DNA of 64,000 nucleotides from NCBI GenBank assembly GCA_945285405.1, contig CALYQJ010000006.1:25504-89503 (forward strand), in the 5' to 3' direction. A program made the translations under genes and the position numbers. Positions 1 through 9,696 of this stretch are shown piece by piece (position 1 is the first letter of the stretch; each line of letters begins with the position of its first letter). The stretch is from an uncultured Lactobacillaceae bacterium (GTDB lineage Bacteria > Bacillota > Bacilli > Lactobacillales > Lactobacillaceae). The notes beneath the pieces were generated by a model, which did not search any database, had not been told where the DNA came from, and worked only from the letters and a program-made list of their open reading frames with translations.

Positions 1-644
1 TTAAGTAATAAAACTTTAAATTAAATTAATATATAAACATCAGAATTTTTTGTATCATCCTTTAATGTCAAAATAGTTTATGATTAGTAGATTATTTATA
101 ACATATTATTTACTGTAGCCTTTAAAAATTAACAAAATTTGACATAGCTATAGTTAATCAATAACGAAAAACCTGGTGTTATTTTATTATCCAAAAATTA
201 TACAACTTGGCTTCAGTATCGGTTAATCTTCAGCTGCGGATCAATATTTCTAAAAATCATACTTTTATTAGAAAAGTTTAGTCATCGTTTACAATGCCTA
301 ATAGTAGGTTTAAACAGATTAAATGTTTTTTCGTATGTTTGAGGCTAAAAGTCAGGTAGTGCTCAATACGATAGTGGTTAATCTTCGACAAAATTAAAAG
401 TAAGAATGATGGATATATAGTGATGTAAGTCATGATATAAATGTTTTCATTTACTGACAAACTTTTGATAGGAAGTACAAATTGATAAAGTTTAATTTTG
501 TTATATCGAATGAGCAGTTAATGAGCAGCATCATTTGTTTAAACTGAAACCGATATTAAGGTTATTCACTTTTAATACAGTTAGATATTTGAAAAAAAGT
601 TTCAAAAAATGGACATTTATTTCAAAATTGAATAAAAGTCATTT
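1..644. other. Gene-poor AT-rich region upstream of the PTS operon
   Basis: No convincing gene is visible. Short open frames on both strands (278-460 minus, and one starting at 535 that runs into the PTS gene in another frame) have no ribosome binding site and no recognisable motif. An 11-base direct repeat (ggttaatcttc) occurs at 221-231 and 376-386, which may be chance in such AT-rich DNA. It could be decayed coding or mobile DNA, but I cannot identify a parent gene. Confidence 0.5.
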
Positions 645-659
645 TTGTAAGCGTTATAT
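645..659 (+). promoter_or_regulatory. Probable cre site (CcpA operator) for the PTS operon
   Basis: The 15-mer TTGTAAGCGTTATAT matches the catabolite-responsive element consensus WTGNAANCGNWNNCW at all positions but the penultimate one. It lies immediately upstream of, and touching, the predicted -35 of the EIICB gene. That position normally gives carbon catabolite repression by CcpA. Seen: the match and position. Inferred: CcpA binding. Confidence 0.6.
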
Positions 660-687
660 TCAATTTGTTAAAAAAAGTATCTATAAT
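659..687 (+). promoter_or_regulatory. Predicted sigma-A promoter of the EIICB-PHP operon
   Basis: A perfect -10 hexamer TATAAT at 682-687 follows a weak -35 (TTCAAT, 659-664) with 17-base spacing. Transcription would start near 694, just ahead of the ribosome binding site (aaaagggg, about 704-711) of the gene at 719. The weak -35 suggests a regulated promoter, in keeping with the overlapping cre-like site. Confidence 0.5.
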
Positions 688-718
688 TTTAAGCGAACAA
701 TAAAAAAAGGGGACAAAA

Positions 719-2305
719 ATGAAAGAAAAAATTCAAAAATTTGGTGGAGCAATGTTTACACCGGTTATGCTATTTTCTTTTTCCGGAATTATTCTTGCTC
801 TAACTATAATTTTTATGAATCCTATGATTATGGGCAATATTGCTCAGCCAAATACACTTTGGTTTAAGATTTGGGATATAGTTAGTTCTGGATTTTGGAC
901 AGTTTTCAATAATTTGGAACTTTTGTTTGTCATTGCCCTACCAATAGGTTTGGCAAATAAATCATTAGCCCGAATTAGTATGGAGTCATTTGTTATTTAT
1001 ACATCATTTAATTATTTTACTGGTTCCATCTTAAAGTATTTTGGTAAAAATTTAGGGGTTAATTTTAACCAAGATGCAGTTACTGGTTCTGGACTTAAAA
1101 TGATTGGTGGCATTAAAACTCTTGACACAGGAATTGTTGGATCCATCGTTGTTGCTTTAATGGTGGTATATCTGCACGATCATCTGTTTGATAAAAAGGT
1201 CCCAGATTGGCTAGCAATGTTTAATGGTTCATCGTTAGTTGTGTTTATTGGAATGTTAGCATCTATTCCACTTGCTGCGATATTTTGTGTAGTTTGGCCA
1301 CAGTTCCAAAGGGGAATGTCATATCTGCAAAACTTTTTCGTTGAAAGTGGTGGCTTTGGAGTATGGTGTTATGCATTATTGGAAAGACTTCTACTACCAA
1401 CTGGTTTGCATCATTTACTAACTCAGCCATTTAGTTATGGTCCTGTCATTGTAAATGAAGGATTAACAACTTATTGGTTAAATCATTTAGTTGCATTTAG
1501 TAAATCTACTAAAACTTTAGCTCAATTAGCTCCCGGAATGGCTTTTAAACTTTATGGACAAAATAAAGTCTTCGCTGCTCCTGGTGTTGCAGCAGCACTT
1601 TATGTAACTTCTAAACCGGAGAATAAGAAAAAGAGTGCAGCTATCTTAATTCCAGCAGCTTTATCTGCAGTTGTAGGTGGAATTACTGAACCTCTAGAGT
1701 TTACCTTCTTGTTTGTTGCACCAGTGCTGTATGTTATTTATGCCGTATTATGCGCTACTTTAACTTTAGCAATGTATTTAATTGGTTTACGTGGTGATTT
1801 TACAAGTGGAATCATTTCTTGGTTGGCTAAAAACTGGATTCCATTATGGCCAACCCATCATCAAGAATATATTTTACAAATTTTTGTAGGTTTAATTTTT
1901 ACTTTAATTTTCTTCTTAGTATTCTGGTTCGTTATTATTAAATTTGATTTTAAGACTCCTGGACGTCAAGATAGTGGTGAAACTAAACTCTTTACTAAAA
2001 AAGAATATAAGGCTAAAAAAGCTCAAGATGGTGAAAATTCTTCAGAAGCAGAAAAACCTAAAAATGAATTTCAAGCTAAAGCAATTGATGCTCTGGAAGG
2101 ATTAGGAGGTAAGGACAATATCGTCAGTGTAACTAATTGTGCTACTCGTCTTAGAGTAACTGTAAAAGATCCGTCTATAGTTGCTCCTGATGGATATTTC
2201 ACTGATCATGGAGCTTTGGGTGTTGTTCGTAAAAACGATAATATTCAGGTAATTATTGGTGTAAGCGTACCACAAGTTAAAGACGAATTTGATAAATTGA
2301 TTTAA
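719..2305 (+). CDS. PTS EIICB, alpha-glucoside (GlvC/AglA-like)
   Basis: Membrane permease and phosphotransfer component of a glucose-superfamily PTS, 528 residues. The N-terminus (KFGGAMFTPV) and the long hydrophobic EIIC domain (about 1-420), with GITEPLEFTFLF in the substrate region, closely resemble the maltose/alpha-glucoside EIICB GlvC. A charged linker leads to a C-terminal EIIB domain with the phosphoryl-accepting cysteine in NCATRLR (C474). No EIIA domain is fused, so phosphate must come from an EIIA-Glc encoded elsewhere. The start is ATG with a good Shine-Dalgarno and a promoter with a cre-like site just upstream. It is followed 24 bases later by a PHP phosphatase gene and then a convergent RpiR regulator. 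The usual GH4 6-phospho-alpha-glucosidase partner is missing. The exact sugar is inferred. Confidence 0.9.
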   Translation: MKEKIQKFGGAMFTPVMLFSFSGIILALTIIFMNPMIMGNIAQPNTLWFKIWDIVSSGFWTVFNNLELLFVIALPIGLANKSLARISMESFVIYTSFNYFTGSILKYFGKNLGVNFNQDAVTGSGLKMIGGIKTLDTGIVGSIVVALMVVYLHDHLFDKKVPDWLAMFNGSSLVVFIGMLASIPLAAIFCVVWPQFQRGMSYLQNFFVESGGFGVWCYALLERLLLPTGLHHLLTQPFSYGPVIVNEGLTTYWLNHLVAFSKSTKTLAQLAPGMAFKLYGQNKVFAAPGVAAALYVTSKPENKKKSAAILIPAALSAVVGGITEPLEFTFLFVAPVLYVIYAVLCATLTLAMYLIGLRGDFTSGIISWLAKNWIPLWPTHHQEYILQIFVGLIFTLIFFLVFWFVIIKFDFKTPGRQDSGETKLFTKKEYKAKKAQDGENSSEAEKPKNEFQAKAIDALEGLGGKDNIVSVTNCATRLRVTVKDPSIVAPDGYFTDHGALGVVRKNDNIQVIIGVSVPQVKDEFDKLI

Positions 2306-2329
2306 GTTTTAATAAGGAGAATTTTAAAA

Positions 2330-3052
2330 TTGTTAAGTGCGAAAATTGATACCCATACGCATACAATTGCTTCAATTCATGCATATAGTAGTTTAAAAGA
2401 AAATATTGATTCAGCTAAAGAAAAGGGGCTTACGGGTTTGGTAGTAACCGATCACGCTCCAGGGCTAGGATTAGGTGATACATTTCCTAAAACTTATTTT
2501 GGAAACATGCGTAAAGCGATCCCCAAAAATGTATCAGGACTTAGAATTTTTAAGGGCGTTGAGGCTAATGTTTTAGATTATGATGGAACAATAGACTTAC
2601 CAACGACTACTTTACAAAAATTAGATTTAGTTATTGCTTCATGTCATGTTCAAGTAGTTAAACCGACTACTATTGAAAAACAAGACCAACTATGGATAAA
2701 TGTTGCACATAATCCTTATGTAGATATAATTGGTCATTCAGGTGATGAACATTTTCGTTTTTCTTTTGAAAAAGTAATCAAAGAATTTAAAAAATTTCAT
2801 AAAATTGTTGAAATTAACAGCTCTTCATTTCCAACTCGTCAAAATGCGCGAAAAAATTGCCGAGAAATTGCACTATTATGTAAAAAATATGAAGTCCCGA
2901 TTACAGTTAGTTCTGATGCCCATTTTTATACTGAAATTGGTAATTTTAAAGAAGCTTTAGATATGTTAGAAGATATTGACTTTCCTCAAGAATTAATTGT
3001 GAATCGTAGTGTAGAATCTTTGATTGCAGCTCTACCTCATTGTCAGAAATAG
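2330..3052 (+). CDS. PHP-domain phosphatase (YcdX-like)
   Basis: A 240-residue metal-dependent phosphoesterase of the PHP superfamily. Metal-ligand motifs are visible in order: DTHTH (residues 7-11), TDHAP near 41-44, GVEAN near 80, ASCH near 107, and SSDAHF near the C-terminus. Length and motif order fit YcdX-type phosphatases rather than histidinol phosphatase, and no his genes are nearby. The start is TTG at 2330 with AAGGAGA eight bases upstream. It is cotranscribed with the alpha-glucoside EIICB (24-base gap), so it may dephosphorylate the imported sugar phosphate; that is inference. Its stop codon directly abuts the stop codon of the convergent regulator gene. Confidence 0.8.
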   Translation: MLSAKIDTHTHTIASIHAYSSLKENIDSAKEKGLTGLVVTDHAPGLGLGDTFPKTYFGNMRKAIPKNVSGLRIFKGVEANVLDYDGTIDLPTTTLQKLDLVIASCHVQVVKPTTIEKQDQLWINVAHNPYVDIIGHSGDEHFRFSFEKVIKEFKKFHKIVEINSSSFPTRQNARKNCREIALLCKKYEVPITVSSDAHFYTEIGNFKEALDMLEDIDFPQELIVNRSVESLIAALPHCQK

Positions 3053-3790
3053 TCAATTGGAATTAATAAAACATTTAACAATGAGATCTAATAAAAGACA
3101 AAGAGGAACGTAGGACGTATAAAAATTATTTTCAGTAGTTGTCTGTATATACAGATTTAAAGAAGCGGCTCTAGCTAAGGGGTTAACCATAAATTTCGTA
3201 ATTGATACAATAATAACCCCAGTTTCTTTGATAATTGGTAACTGATTTAAAATTGTATTAGCTTGACCACTCATCGAAACTACAAATAAAATGTCACCTT
3301 TTTGCATTACTGAACTATTTAGTTTTAATTCAATACTTGTTGGAAAAGAAATTATTGCTTTTTTAGCAGCAACCATGCCTCGTTTAAAATCTTCTAAAAT
3401 TGTTTTGGCTCCGTATCCTGTAGCGTAAGTATAGATATGCGGAGCCATTTTCATTTTTGAAACTAAATCTATAATTTGATTATGATTAATTAGTGAAAAT
3501 GTATCATTTAAATCTTTTTTAGTTTGAACAAAAATATCTTGTTCATCCATAGATACTATTGATTTTTGTTTTTCTTCTTTTAATTGATACTTAAATTCAC
3601 TATAACCAGAATATCCAATAGCTTTGCAAAGACGAATAATGAATGATTTGGAAATTAAAGCTTTTTTTGCAAATTCATTAATAGTTAAATTAACGAATTT
3701 TTCTTTGTTAGCTATAATATAAGATAAAGTTTTCTTTTCATTAGCATTAAGTTCTTCATAATGTAAATTAAAAGCAGTTTCAATTGACAT
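3053..3790 (-). CDS. RpiR/MurR-family transcriptional regulator
   Basis: A 245-residue regulator with an N-terminal RpiR-type helix-turn-helix (about 1-75, including LTINEFAKKALISKSFIIRL) and a C-terminal SIS sugar-phosphate-binding domain (about 105-235, with SMSGQANTI). GlvR, which controls glvA-yfiA-glvC in Bacillus, belongs to this family, so the convergent GlvC-like operon is the likely target; the divergent GH1 gene is also a candidate. The ribosome binding site is GGAGGA, five bases before ATG at 3790. Its stop codon touches that of the PHP gene with no bases between, and no terminator separates them. A 9-bp hairpin or palindrome sits in its 5' region at 3818-3838. Confidence 0.85.
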   Translation of the reverse strand: MSIETAFNLHYEELNANEKKTLSYIIANKEKFVNLTINEFAKKALISKSFIIRLCKAIGYSGYSEFKYQLKEEKQKSIVSMDEQDIFVQTKKDLNDTFSLINHNQIIDLVSKMKMAPHIYTYATGYGAKTILEDFKRGMVAAKKAIISFPTSIELKLNSSVMQKGDILFVVSMSGQANTILNQLPIIKETGVIIVSITKFMVNPLARAASLNLYIQTTTENNFYTSYVPLCLLLDLIVKCFINSN

Positions 3791-3817
3791 TTACTCCTCC
3801 ATCTAAGATATATGTTT

Positions 3818-3844
3818 CCCTGATAATTTTTATCAGGGTTTTTT
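3818..3844 (+). terminator. Plus-strand intrinsic terminator, or palindromic operator, upstream of rpiR
   Basis: Perfect 9-bp stem CCCTGATAA / TTATCAGGG with a three-base loop, followed by six T residues on the plus strand. As a terminator it would stop plus-strand transcripts that have crossed the whole rpiR gene in antisense. The same perfect palindrome could also be an operator for the RpiR protein, since it lies in the space between the divergent regulator and GH1 genes. The minus strand has no T run after the stem. Confidence 0.6.
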
Positions 3845-4032
3845 AGTAGACAAGTATCCTTATTATAATCGATTATGGTTTTTAAAAATTAAATTATTAG
3901 CTGAGTTTTAAATAAAATGTAATTTATTGAATGTTTTAAAATGTTTTCAAATATTGGAAGCCCTTAACTGCAATATGATACAATTAAAATGTGAAAATAT
4001 GATCACGATTTATAAATCAGGAGGTTATTTAA

Positions 4033-5481
<1,449 letters not shown>

Positions 5482-5638
5482 AATATATTTGATACTTTAT
5501 TTTATGATTTAAAAGTATTTTTGAAAGTAATTTTTTAATTTTGATTTATATATTTAAAGAAACAGAGACTTTTAGAATAAATAATTGTGATAAAATGAAA
5601 ATGATTATGCTTTTTATTAAAATAAAGGAGTTTTTAAA

Positions 5639-5947
5639 ATGAGTCAAAAAACAATTATGCTAGTATGTGCTGCTGGAATGTCAACAAGTCTGTTAGTAAG
5701 TAAAATGCAAAAATCTGCAGAGGAAAAAGGTCTAGATGCTAAAATATTTGCAACAGCAAGCGCTGATGCTGAATCTAAAATTGAAAGTGAACACCCTGAT
5801 GTTTTACTATTAGGTCCTCAAGTTAGATATATGCTTGATGACTTTAAGAATAGTGTTTCAATTCCTGTTGAAGTTATTAACATGCAAGATTATGGCATGA
5901 TGAATGGTGAAAAAGTTTTACAACAAGCTTTAAATTTGATTAAGTAG
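5639..5947 (+). CDS. PTS EIIB, lactose/cellobiose family
   Basis: A 102-residue soluble EIIB of the Lac family. The phosphorylated cysteine is C10 in LVCAAGMSTSLL, followed by the P-loop-like serine-rich turn typical of cellobiose EIIB. It passes phosphate from EIIA to the sugar bound by a membrane EIIC. AAGGAG lies about eight bases before ATG. The EIIA gene follows after 14 bases, so the two are cotranscribed. No EIIC of this family is present in the window, so the permease partner must be encoded elsewhere. Confidence 0.92.
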   Translation: MSQKTIMLVCAAGMSTSLLVSKMQKSAEEKGLDAKIFATASADAESKIESEHPDVLLLGPQVRYMLDDFKNSVSIPVEVINMQDYGMMNGEKVLQQALNLIK

Positions 5948-5961
5948 AATAAGGATTAAAA

Positions 5962-6285
5962 ATGGCTGAAAGTGAAGAAAATTTACAGGCTGTTATGGGT
6001 CTGATCATGAATGGTGGCAATGCAAAAAGTTCTGCATTTGAAGCGATAAAGGCTGCTAAAAATGGTGATTTTACAAAGGCTGATGCAAAATTGAAAGAAG
6101 CGGACAAGTTTTTAGTAGATGCTCATAATTCGCAAACAGGAATGTTAACAAAAGAAGCAAATGGGGAACATGTACCTATAACTTTATTAATGGTCCATTC
6201 TCAAGATCACATTATGAATGCTATTACTTTTCGTGATTTGGCTGGTGAAATAGTCGATTTGTATAAAAAATTAGCTGAAAAATAA
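5962..6285 (+). CDS. PTS EIIA, lactose/cellobiose family
   Basis: A 107-residue all-helical EIIA of the Lac family, which takes phosphate from HPr and gives it to EIIB. The active histidine is H79 in LLMVHSQDHIM, the family signature. It follows the EIIB gene closely and ends at a strong terminator (6307-6341), so the EIIB-EIIA pair forms a short transcription unit. The GH1 6-phospho-beta-glucosidase just upstream suggests a beta-glucoside substrate. The missing EIIC leaves substrate specificity open. Confidence 0.92.
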   Translation: MAESEENLQAVMGLIMNGGNAKSSAFEAIKAAKNGDFTKADAKLKEADKFLVDAHNSQTGMLTKEANGEHVPITLLMVHSQDHIMNAITFRDLAGEIVDLYKKLAEK

Positions 6286-6306
6286 GATTTAAATTTAAAT
6301 ACTTTG

Positions 6307-6341
6307 AAAATCGATTTAGTTTAATACTAAATCGATTTTTT
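6307..6341 (+). terminator. Intrinsic terminator after the EIIB-EIIA unit
   Basis: Perfect 14-bp stem (AAAATCGATTTAGT with its complement at 6326-6339), a five-base loop, and a T-rich tail directly after EIIA. Confidence 0.85.
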
Positions 6342-6454
6342 ATTATTTTGATGTTTTTAAATTTAAACACATTTTTAAAAATAGTAACTTATTGATATTA
6401 ATTAATTAAAGTGATAAATTAATACTGAATCAATCAAAGAAAGGAATTAAAAAA

Positions 6455-7345
6455 ATGGAATCGAAATTAACAAATCCTTTGAATAATTTTTATCATAAAA
6501 AATTTGAAAAACAATCTCAAGATTATCCAGCTCTACAAAGTAAAATGAAACCAGTACCAGAAGGTGATATGAAAAATTATCAAGGTCACGGTTTATTAAA
6601 AGGACGTCATGCTTTAATTACTGGTGGTGATTCAGGAATTGGTAGAGCGGTTGCAATTTCTTATGCTAAAGAAGGAGCTGATGTTGCAATTCAGTATTTA
6701 CCTGAAGAGGAATCAGATGCTAAGGAAGTTGAAAAGATAATTAAAAAAATTGGTCAGAAAGTTGTTTTATTACCAGCTGATTTTCGGCGTCATGGAACTG
6801 CTAAAAAAGTTACTATGGATGCCGAAAAGAAATTGGGAGGTCTTGATTTACTTGTAATGAATGCAGCAATACAACAGCAAGCCCCAGATATTACTAATGT
6901 AAAAATAACTTTAATTCGTGATACTTTTGAAGTTAATATTATTTCAATGTTTGAAATGGTACAAACAGCATTACCTCATTTACCCGCTGGAAGTTCAATT
7001 ATTGCTACTTCTTCGGTGCAAGCTTTTCAGCCATCTCCAAATTTATTAACTTATGCAACGACTAAAGCAGCAATATGTAGTTTTATTACAAATTTAGCTC
7101 AATCTATAGCTGAAAAAGGAATTAGAGCCAATGGAGTTGCTCCAGGACCTATTTGGACTCCTTTACAAGTATGTGGGGGACAACCTACAGAAGCAGTACC
7201 AACTTTTGGAAAAGAAACTCCTTTAAATCGTGCTGGTCAGCCGGATGAGGTTGCACCACTTTATGTTTTTTTAGCTTCAAATCAGGCTAATTACATTACT
7301 GGTCAAATGTATGGTATAACCGGTGGTTCACTTATTACATATTAA
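6455..7345 (+). CDS. SDR-family oxidoreductase (YhdF/YhxD-like)
   Basis: A 296-residue NAD(P)-dependent short-chain dehydrogenase with the N-terminal extension of the general-stress subgroup (YhdF, YhxD). The cofactor motif TGGDSGIG is at 56-63, NAA at 136-138, and the catalytic residues are Ser186/187, Tyr200 and Lys204 (YATTK). The C-terminal YITGQ motif is followed by a GGS tail. The physiological substrate is unknown for this subgroup. AAAGGAA precedes the ATG. The gene stands alone, bounded by terminators at 6307 and 7365. Confidence 0.88.
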   Translation: MESKLTNPLNNFYHKKFEKQSQDYPALQSKMKPVPEGDMKNYQGHGLLKGRHALITGGDSGIGRAVAISYAKEGADVAIQYLPEEESDAKEVEKIIKKIGQKVVLLPADFRRHGTAKKVTMDAEKKLGGLDLLVMNAAIQQQAPDITNVKITLIRDTFEVNIISMFEMVQTALPHLPAGSSIIATSSVQAFQPSPNLLTYATTKAAICSFITNLAQSIAEKGIRANGVAPGPIWTPLQVCGGQPTEAVPTFGKETPLNRAGQPDEVAPLYVFLASNQANYITGQMYGITGGSLITY

Positions 7346-7364
7346 GTTTTGATTCTATTTATTT

Positions 7365-7403
7365 AAAAGGTAAAACTTTATTTAAAAGTTTTACCTTTTT
7401 TTT
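7365..7403 (+). terminator. Intrinsic terminator after the SDR gene
   Basis: Perfect 15-bp stem (AAAAGGTAAAACTTT with its complement at 7385-7399), a five-base loop, and a run of T residues. Confidence 0.85.
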
Positions 7404-7417
7404 TAAAAAAATATCAA

Positions 7418-7445
7418 TTGAAAACTAATTTAGAATGATTATAAT
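7418..7445 (+). promoter_or_regulatory. Promoter of the NADH oxidase gene
   Basis: TTGAAA (7418-7423) and a perfect TATAAT (7440-7445) with 16-base spacing, followed by a strong GGAGG at 7461-7465 and ATG at 7475. These are good sigma-A elements and suggest high expression. Confidence 0.7.
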
Positions 7446-7474
7446 GTAAGTGAAATTATAGGAGGTTTTTATTA

Positions 7475-8830
7475 ATGAAAGTTATTGTTGTTGGTTCTTC
7501 ACATGGTGGTTTTGAAGCTGTTCAAGAATTATTAGAAGATGAACCTGACGCTGAAATTCAATGGTACGAAAAAGGTGATTTTATTTCTTTTCTATCTTGT
7601 GGAATGCAATTATATCTTGAAGGAGTCGTAAAAGATGTTAATTCTGTAAGCTATGCGACTAAGTCAGGTATGGAAAAAAAAGGAGTTCATGTTTTTATCC
7701 AGCAAGATGTTATTAAAATAAAACCTGATTGCCATGAAGTAGTAGTTCATAATCTTATTGATAATACTGACCGAACAGAGAAGTACGATAAATTAATTAT
7801 TAGTACTGGGGCTATTCCTGTTAAATTAAATGTTCCCGGCAATGACTTAGACCAAATATATTTTATGCGGGGTCGAGATTGGGCTATAAAATTGAAAAAA
7901 GCTACAGTTGAACCACTAATTAAAAATGTGGTAATCATTGGTTCAGGTTATATTGGAATGGAAGCGGCCGAAGCTTTTGCAAAAGCAGGTAAAAAAGTAA
8001 CTGTTATTGATCTTTTACCAAGAATTTTGGGAACTTATCTGGATTCTGAATTTACAGATATTTTATCAAAAGAATTAGAAAATCATCATGTTCATTTGGC
8101 TTTAGGTCAAACAGTACAAAAGTTTGTTGGAAAAAATAATAAAATTATCCAAGTTGTTACAAACAAAGGTATATATGATGCAGATTTAGTTATTGAAGCA
8201 GTAGGTGTTAAACCTAATACTGCATGGTTAGAAGATACTCTAGAATTAAACCCTGATCACACAATTAAAACTGACCGATATCAGCGCACAAGTCAGCCTG
8301 ATATTTTTGCTGTAGGTGATGCAACTTTAGTTACTTTTGCACCAACAAATCAGACTACTAAAATTTCTTTAGCGACCAATAGTCGGCGACAAGGTCGTTT
8401 CGCAGTTAAAAATTTAAATAAAGCTAGTAAGCCAACTCCAGCAGTTTCCGGATCTTCAGCTCTTACGATTTTTAATTATCATTTTGCATCTACTGGAATT
8501 AAAGATGCGACCGCCGAGGGTTATCATATAAAAGTTTCCTCGGTTTATGTTGAAGACACTTATCGCCCTAATTTTATTCCAGATGATCAAAATGCTAAGG
8601 TTTATTTTAAATTAACATATGACCCTAGCGATGGACGAATTTTAGGAGCTCAAATTATGTCAACAGCAGATTTAACTGCTAATATTAATACAATTTCACT
8701 TGCAATTCAGCAACACATCACTGTAGATCAATTAGCTTATGCTGATTTCTTCTTTCAACCTAATTATGATCGACCTTGGAATATTATGAATGTTGCCGCT
8801 CAAAAGGCACAACTTAAATTAAAAAAATAA
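7475..8830 (+). CDS. nox: NADH oxidase (FAD-dependent, H2O-forming type)
   Basis: A 451-residue flavoprotein of the peroxide/CoA-disulfide reductase family that reduces O2 with NADH and regenerates NAD+. The N-terminal FAD site includes SSHGG with His10, and the redox-active cysteine is C42 in FLSCGMQLY, as in lactic acid bacterial Nox. A second nucleotide motif ([13 protein letters not shown], about 157-169) binds NADH, and AVGDA near 280 is the second FAD contact. It has a strong promoter and ribosome binding site. The convergent hydrolase gene starts its stop codon only 11 bases downstream, with no terminator between them. CoA-disulfide reductase is the main alternative function. Confidence 0.88.
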   Translation: MKVIVVGSSHGGFEAVQELLEDEPDAEIQWYEKGDFISFLSCGMQLYLEGVVKDVNSVSYATKSGMEKKGVHVFIQQDVIKIKPDCHEVVVHNLIDNTDRTEKYDKLIISTGAIPVKLNVPGNDLDQIYFMRGRDWAIKLKKATVEPLIKNVVIIGSGYIGMEAAEAFAKAGKKVTVIDLLPRILGTYLDSEFTDILSKELENHHVHLALGQTVQKFVGKNNKIIQVVTNKGIYDADLVIEAVGVKPNTAWLEDTLELNPDHTIKTDRYQRTSQPDIFAVGDATLVTFAPTNQTTKISLATNSRRQGRFAVKNLNKASKPTPAVSGSSALTIFNYHFASTGIKDATAEGYHIKVSSVYVEDTYRPNFIPDDQNAKVYFKLTYDPSDGRILGAQIMSTADLTANINTISLAIQQHITVDQLAYADFFFQPNYDRPWNIMNVAAQKAQLKLKK

Positions 8831-8841
8831 TTTTAAAAGTA

Positions 8842-9696
8842 TTAAGACCATAAAAAGTTAATTAAAATTTGATCAACCTGTTTGCTTTCGTGAAGTTTAC
8901 TATGTTGTCCTTGTGAACCTATAATTTTCTTTTCATGATAAGAATTAGCTCTTTTTGCAACTAAATATTTTAAAGATTGTGAAGATGAATTAGTTACTGA
9001 GCCGTCGGAGTTTGTCCCGTTATTTTTATCACCAAATATATTTAGAACTTTAATATTATTTGGAAATGTTTTTCTTAAGGGTAATAATCGCCGGTATTCT
9101 AAATTAAAATGATCTGGTTTTCCTTCATCATTTAATTGATGTTGATGAGGTTGATCGTTTAAACCAATAATCCCATTAAAATGTCCTGCTATATCAATAA
9201 TTTTGTTAATTTGTGGGACATTTTTTTGATTTGGATTAGCTAATATATAGTACATAATAGCCATATTGCCCATCGAATGGCCAACAAGGTTAACCTTTTT
9301 TATAGAATATGTATTTCTTAATTTAATAAGAACATTCTTTAGCCATTGTCCATTTTTAAAATAATCACTAGTACGGTTATTTAAAAATCCAACTTCAATT
9401 AATGGATTTTTCGAATTACGATTAATTTTGCCAATTAATTTAACCTTTCCTTTTTTATCAACAATTGCCTGAGTTATATTATTACTTAAATTATTTTTAA
9501 CTATAGCATTTGTCATTTGATGTTCTGCATTAACGCTACTTCCCCAACCGTGTAAAAACAAAGTAGGAGTGGCATTAATTTTTATTTCTTGACTTTCTTT
9601 GTTAATGTTTAATATTCCTGTGAGAATTAAGATTAGCCCTAAAATAAAAAAGATTAAAATGGCTAGTCTTTTTTTATAATTTATGTTATTTTTCAT
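8842..9696 (-). CDS. Membrane-anchored alpha/beta hydrolase, DUF915 family
   Basis: A 284-residue alpha/beta hydrolase with one N-terminal membrane segment (about 10-30), so the catalytic domain is likely outside the membrane. LFLHGWGSS (47-54) forms the oxyanion region and GHSMGN holds the nucleophile Ser141; a C-terminal histidine in GQHSKLHES is a likely catalytic partner. This matches the cell-surface hydrolases (DUF915) common in lactobacilli, with carboxylesterase activity in characterised relatives. Its start overlaps the end of the DUF3737 gene by four bases, so the two are probably translationally coupled. Confidence 0.85.
   Translation of the reverse strand: MKNNINYKKRLAILIFFILGLILILTGILNINKESQEIKINATPTLFLHGWGSSVNAEHQMTNAIVKNNLSNNITQAIVDKKGKVKLIGKINRNSKNPLIEVGFLNNRTSDYFKNGQWLKNVLIKLRNTYSIKKVNLVGHSMGNMAIMYYILANPNQKNVPQINKIIDIAGHFNGIIGLNDQPHQHQLNDEGKPDHFNLEYRRLLPLRKTFPNNIKVLNIFGDKNNGTNSDGSVTNSSSQSLKYLVAKRANSYHEKKIIGSQGQHSKLHESKQVDQILINFLWS

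Noticed and set aside
278..460. 60-codon open frame on the minus strand
   Set aside because: No ribosome binding site, no family motif and no operon partner; its composition fits random AT-rich DNA.
535..867. 110-codon frame overlapping the start of EIICB
   Set aside because: It overlaps the clear EIICB gene in another frame, and the composition in the overlap is a shadow of that gene.
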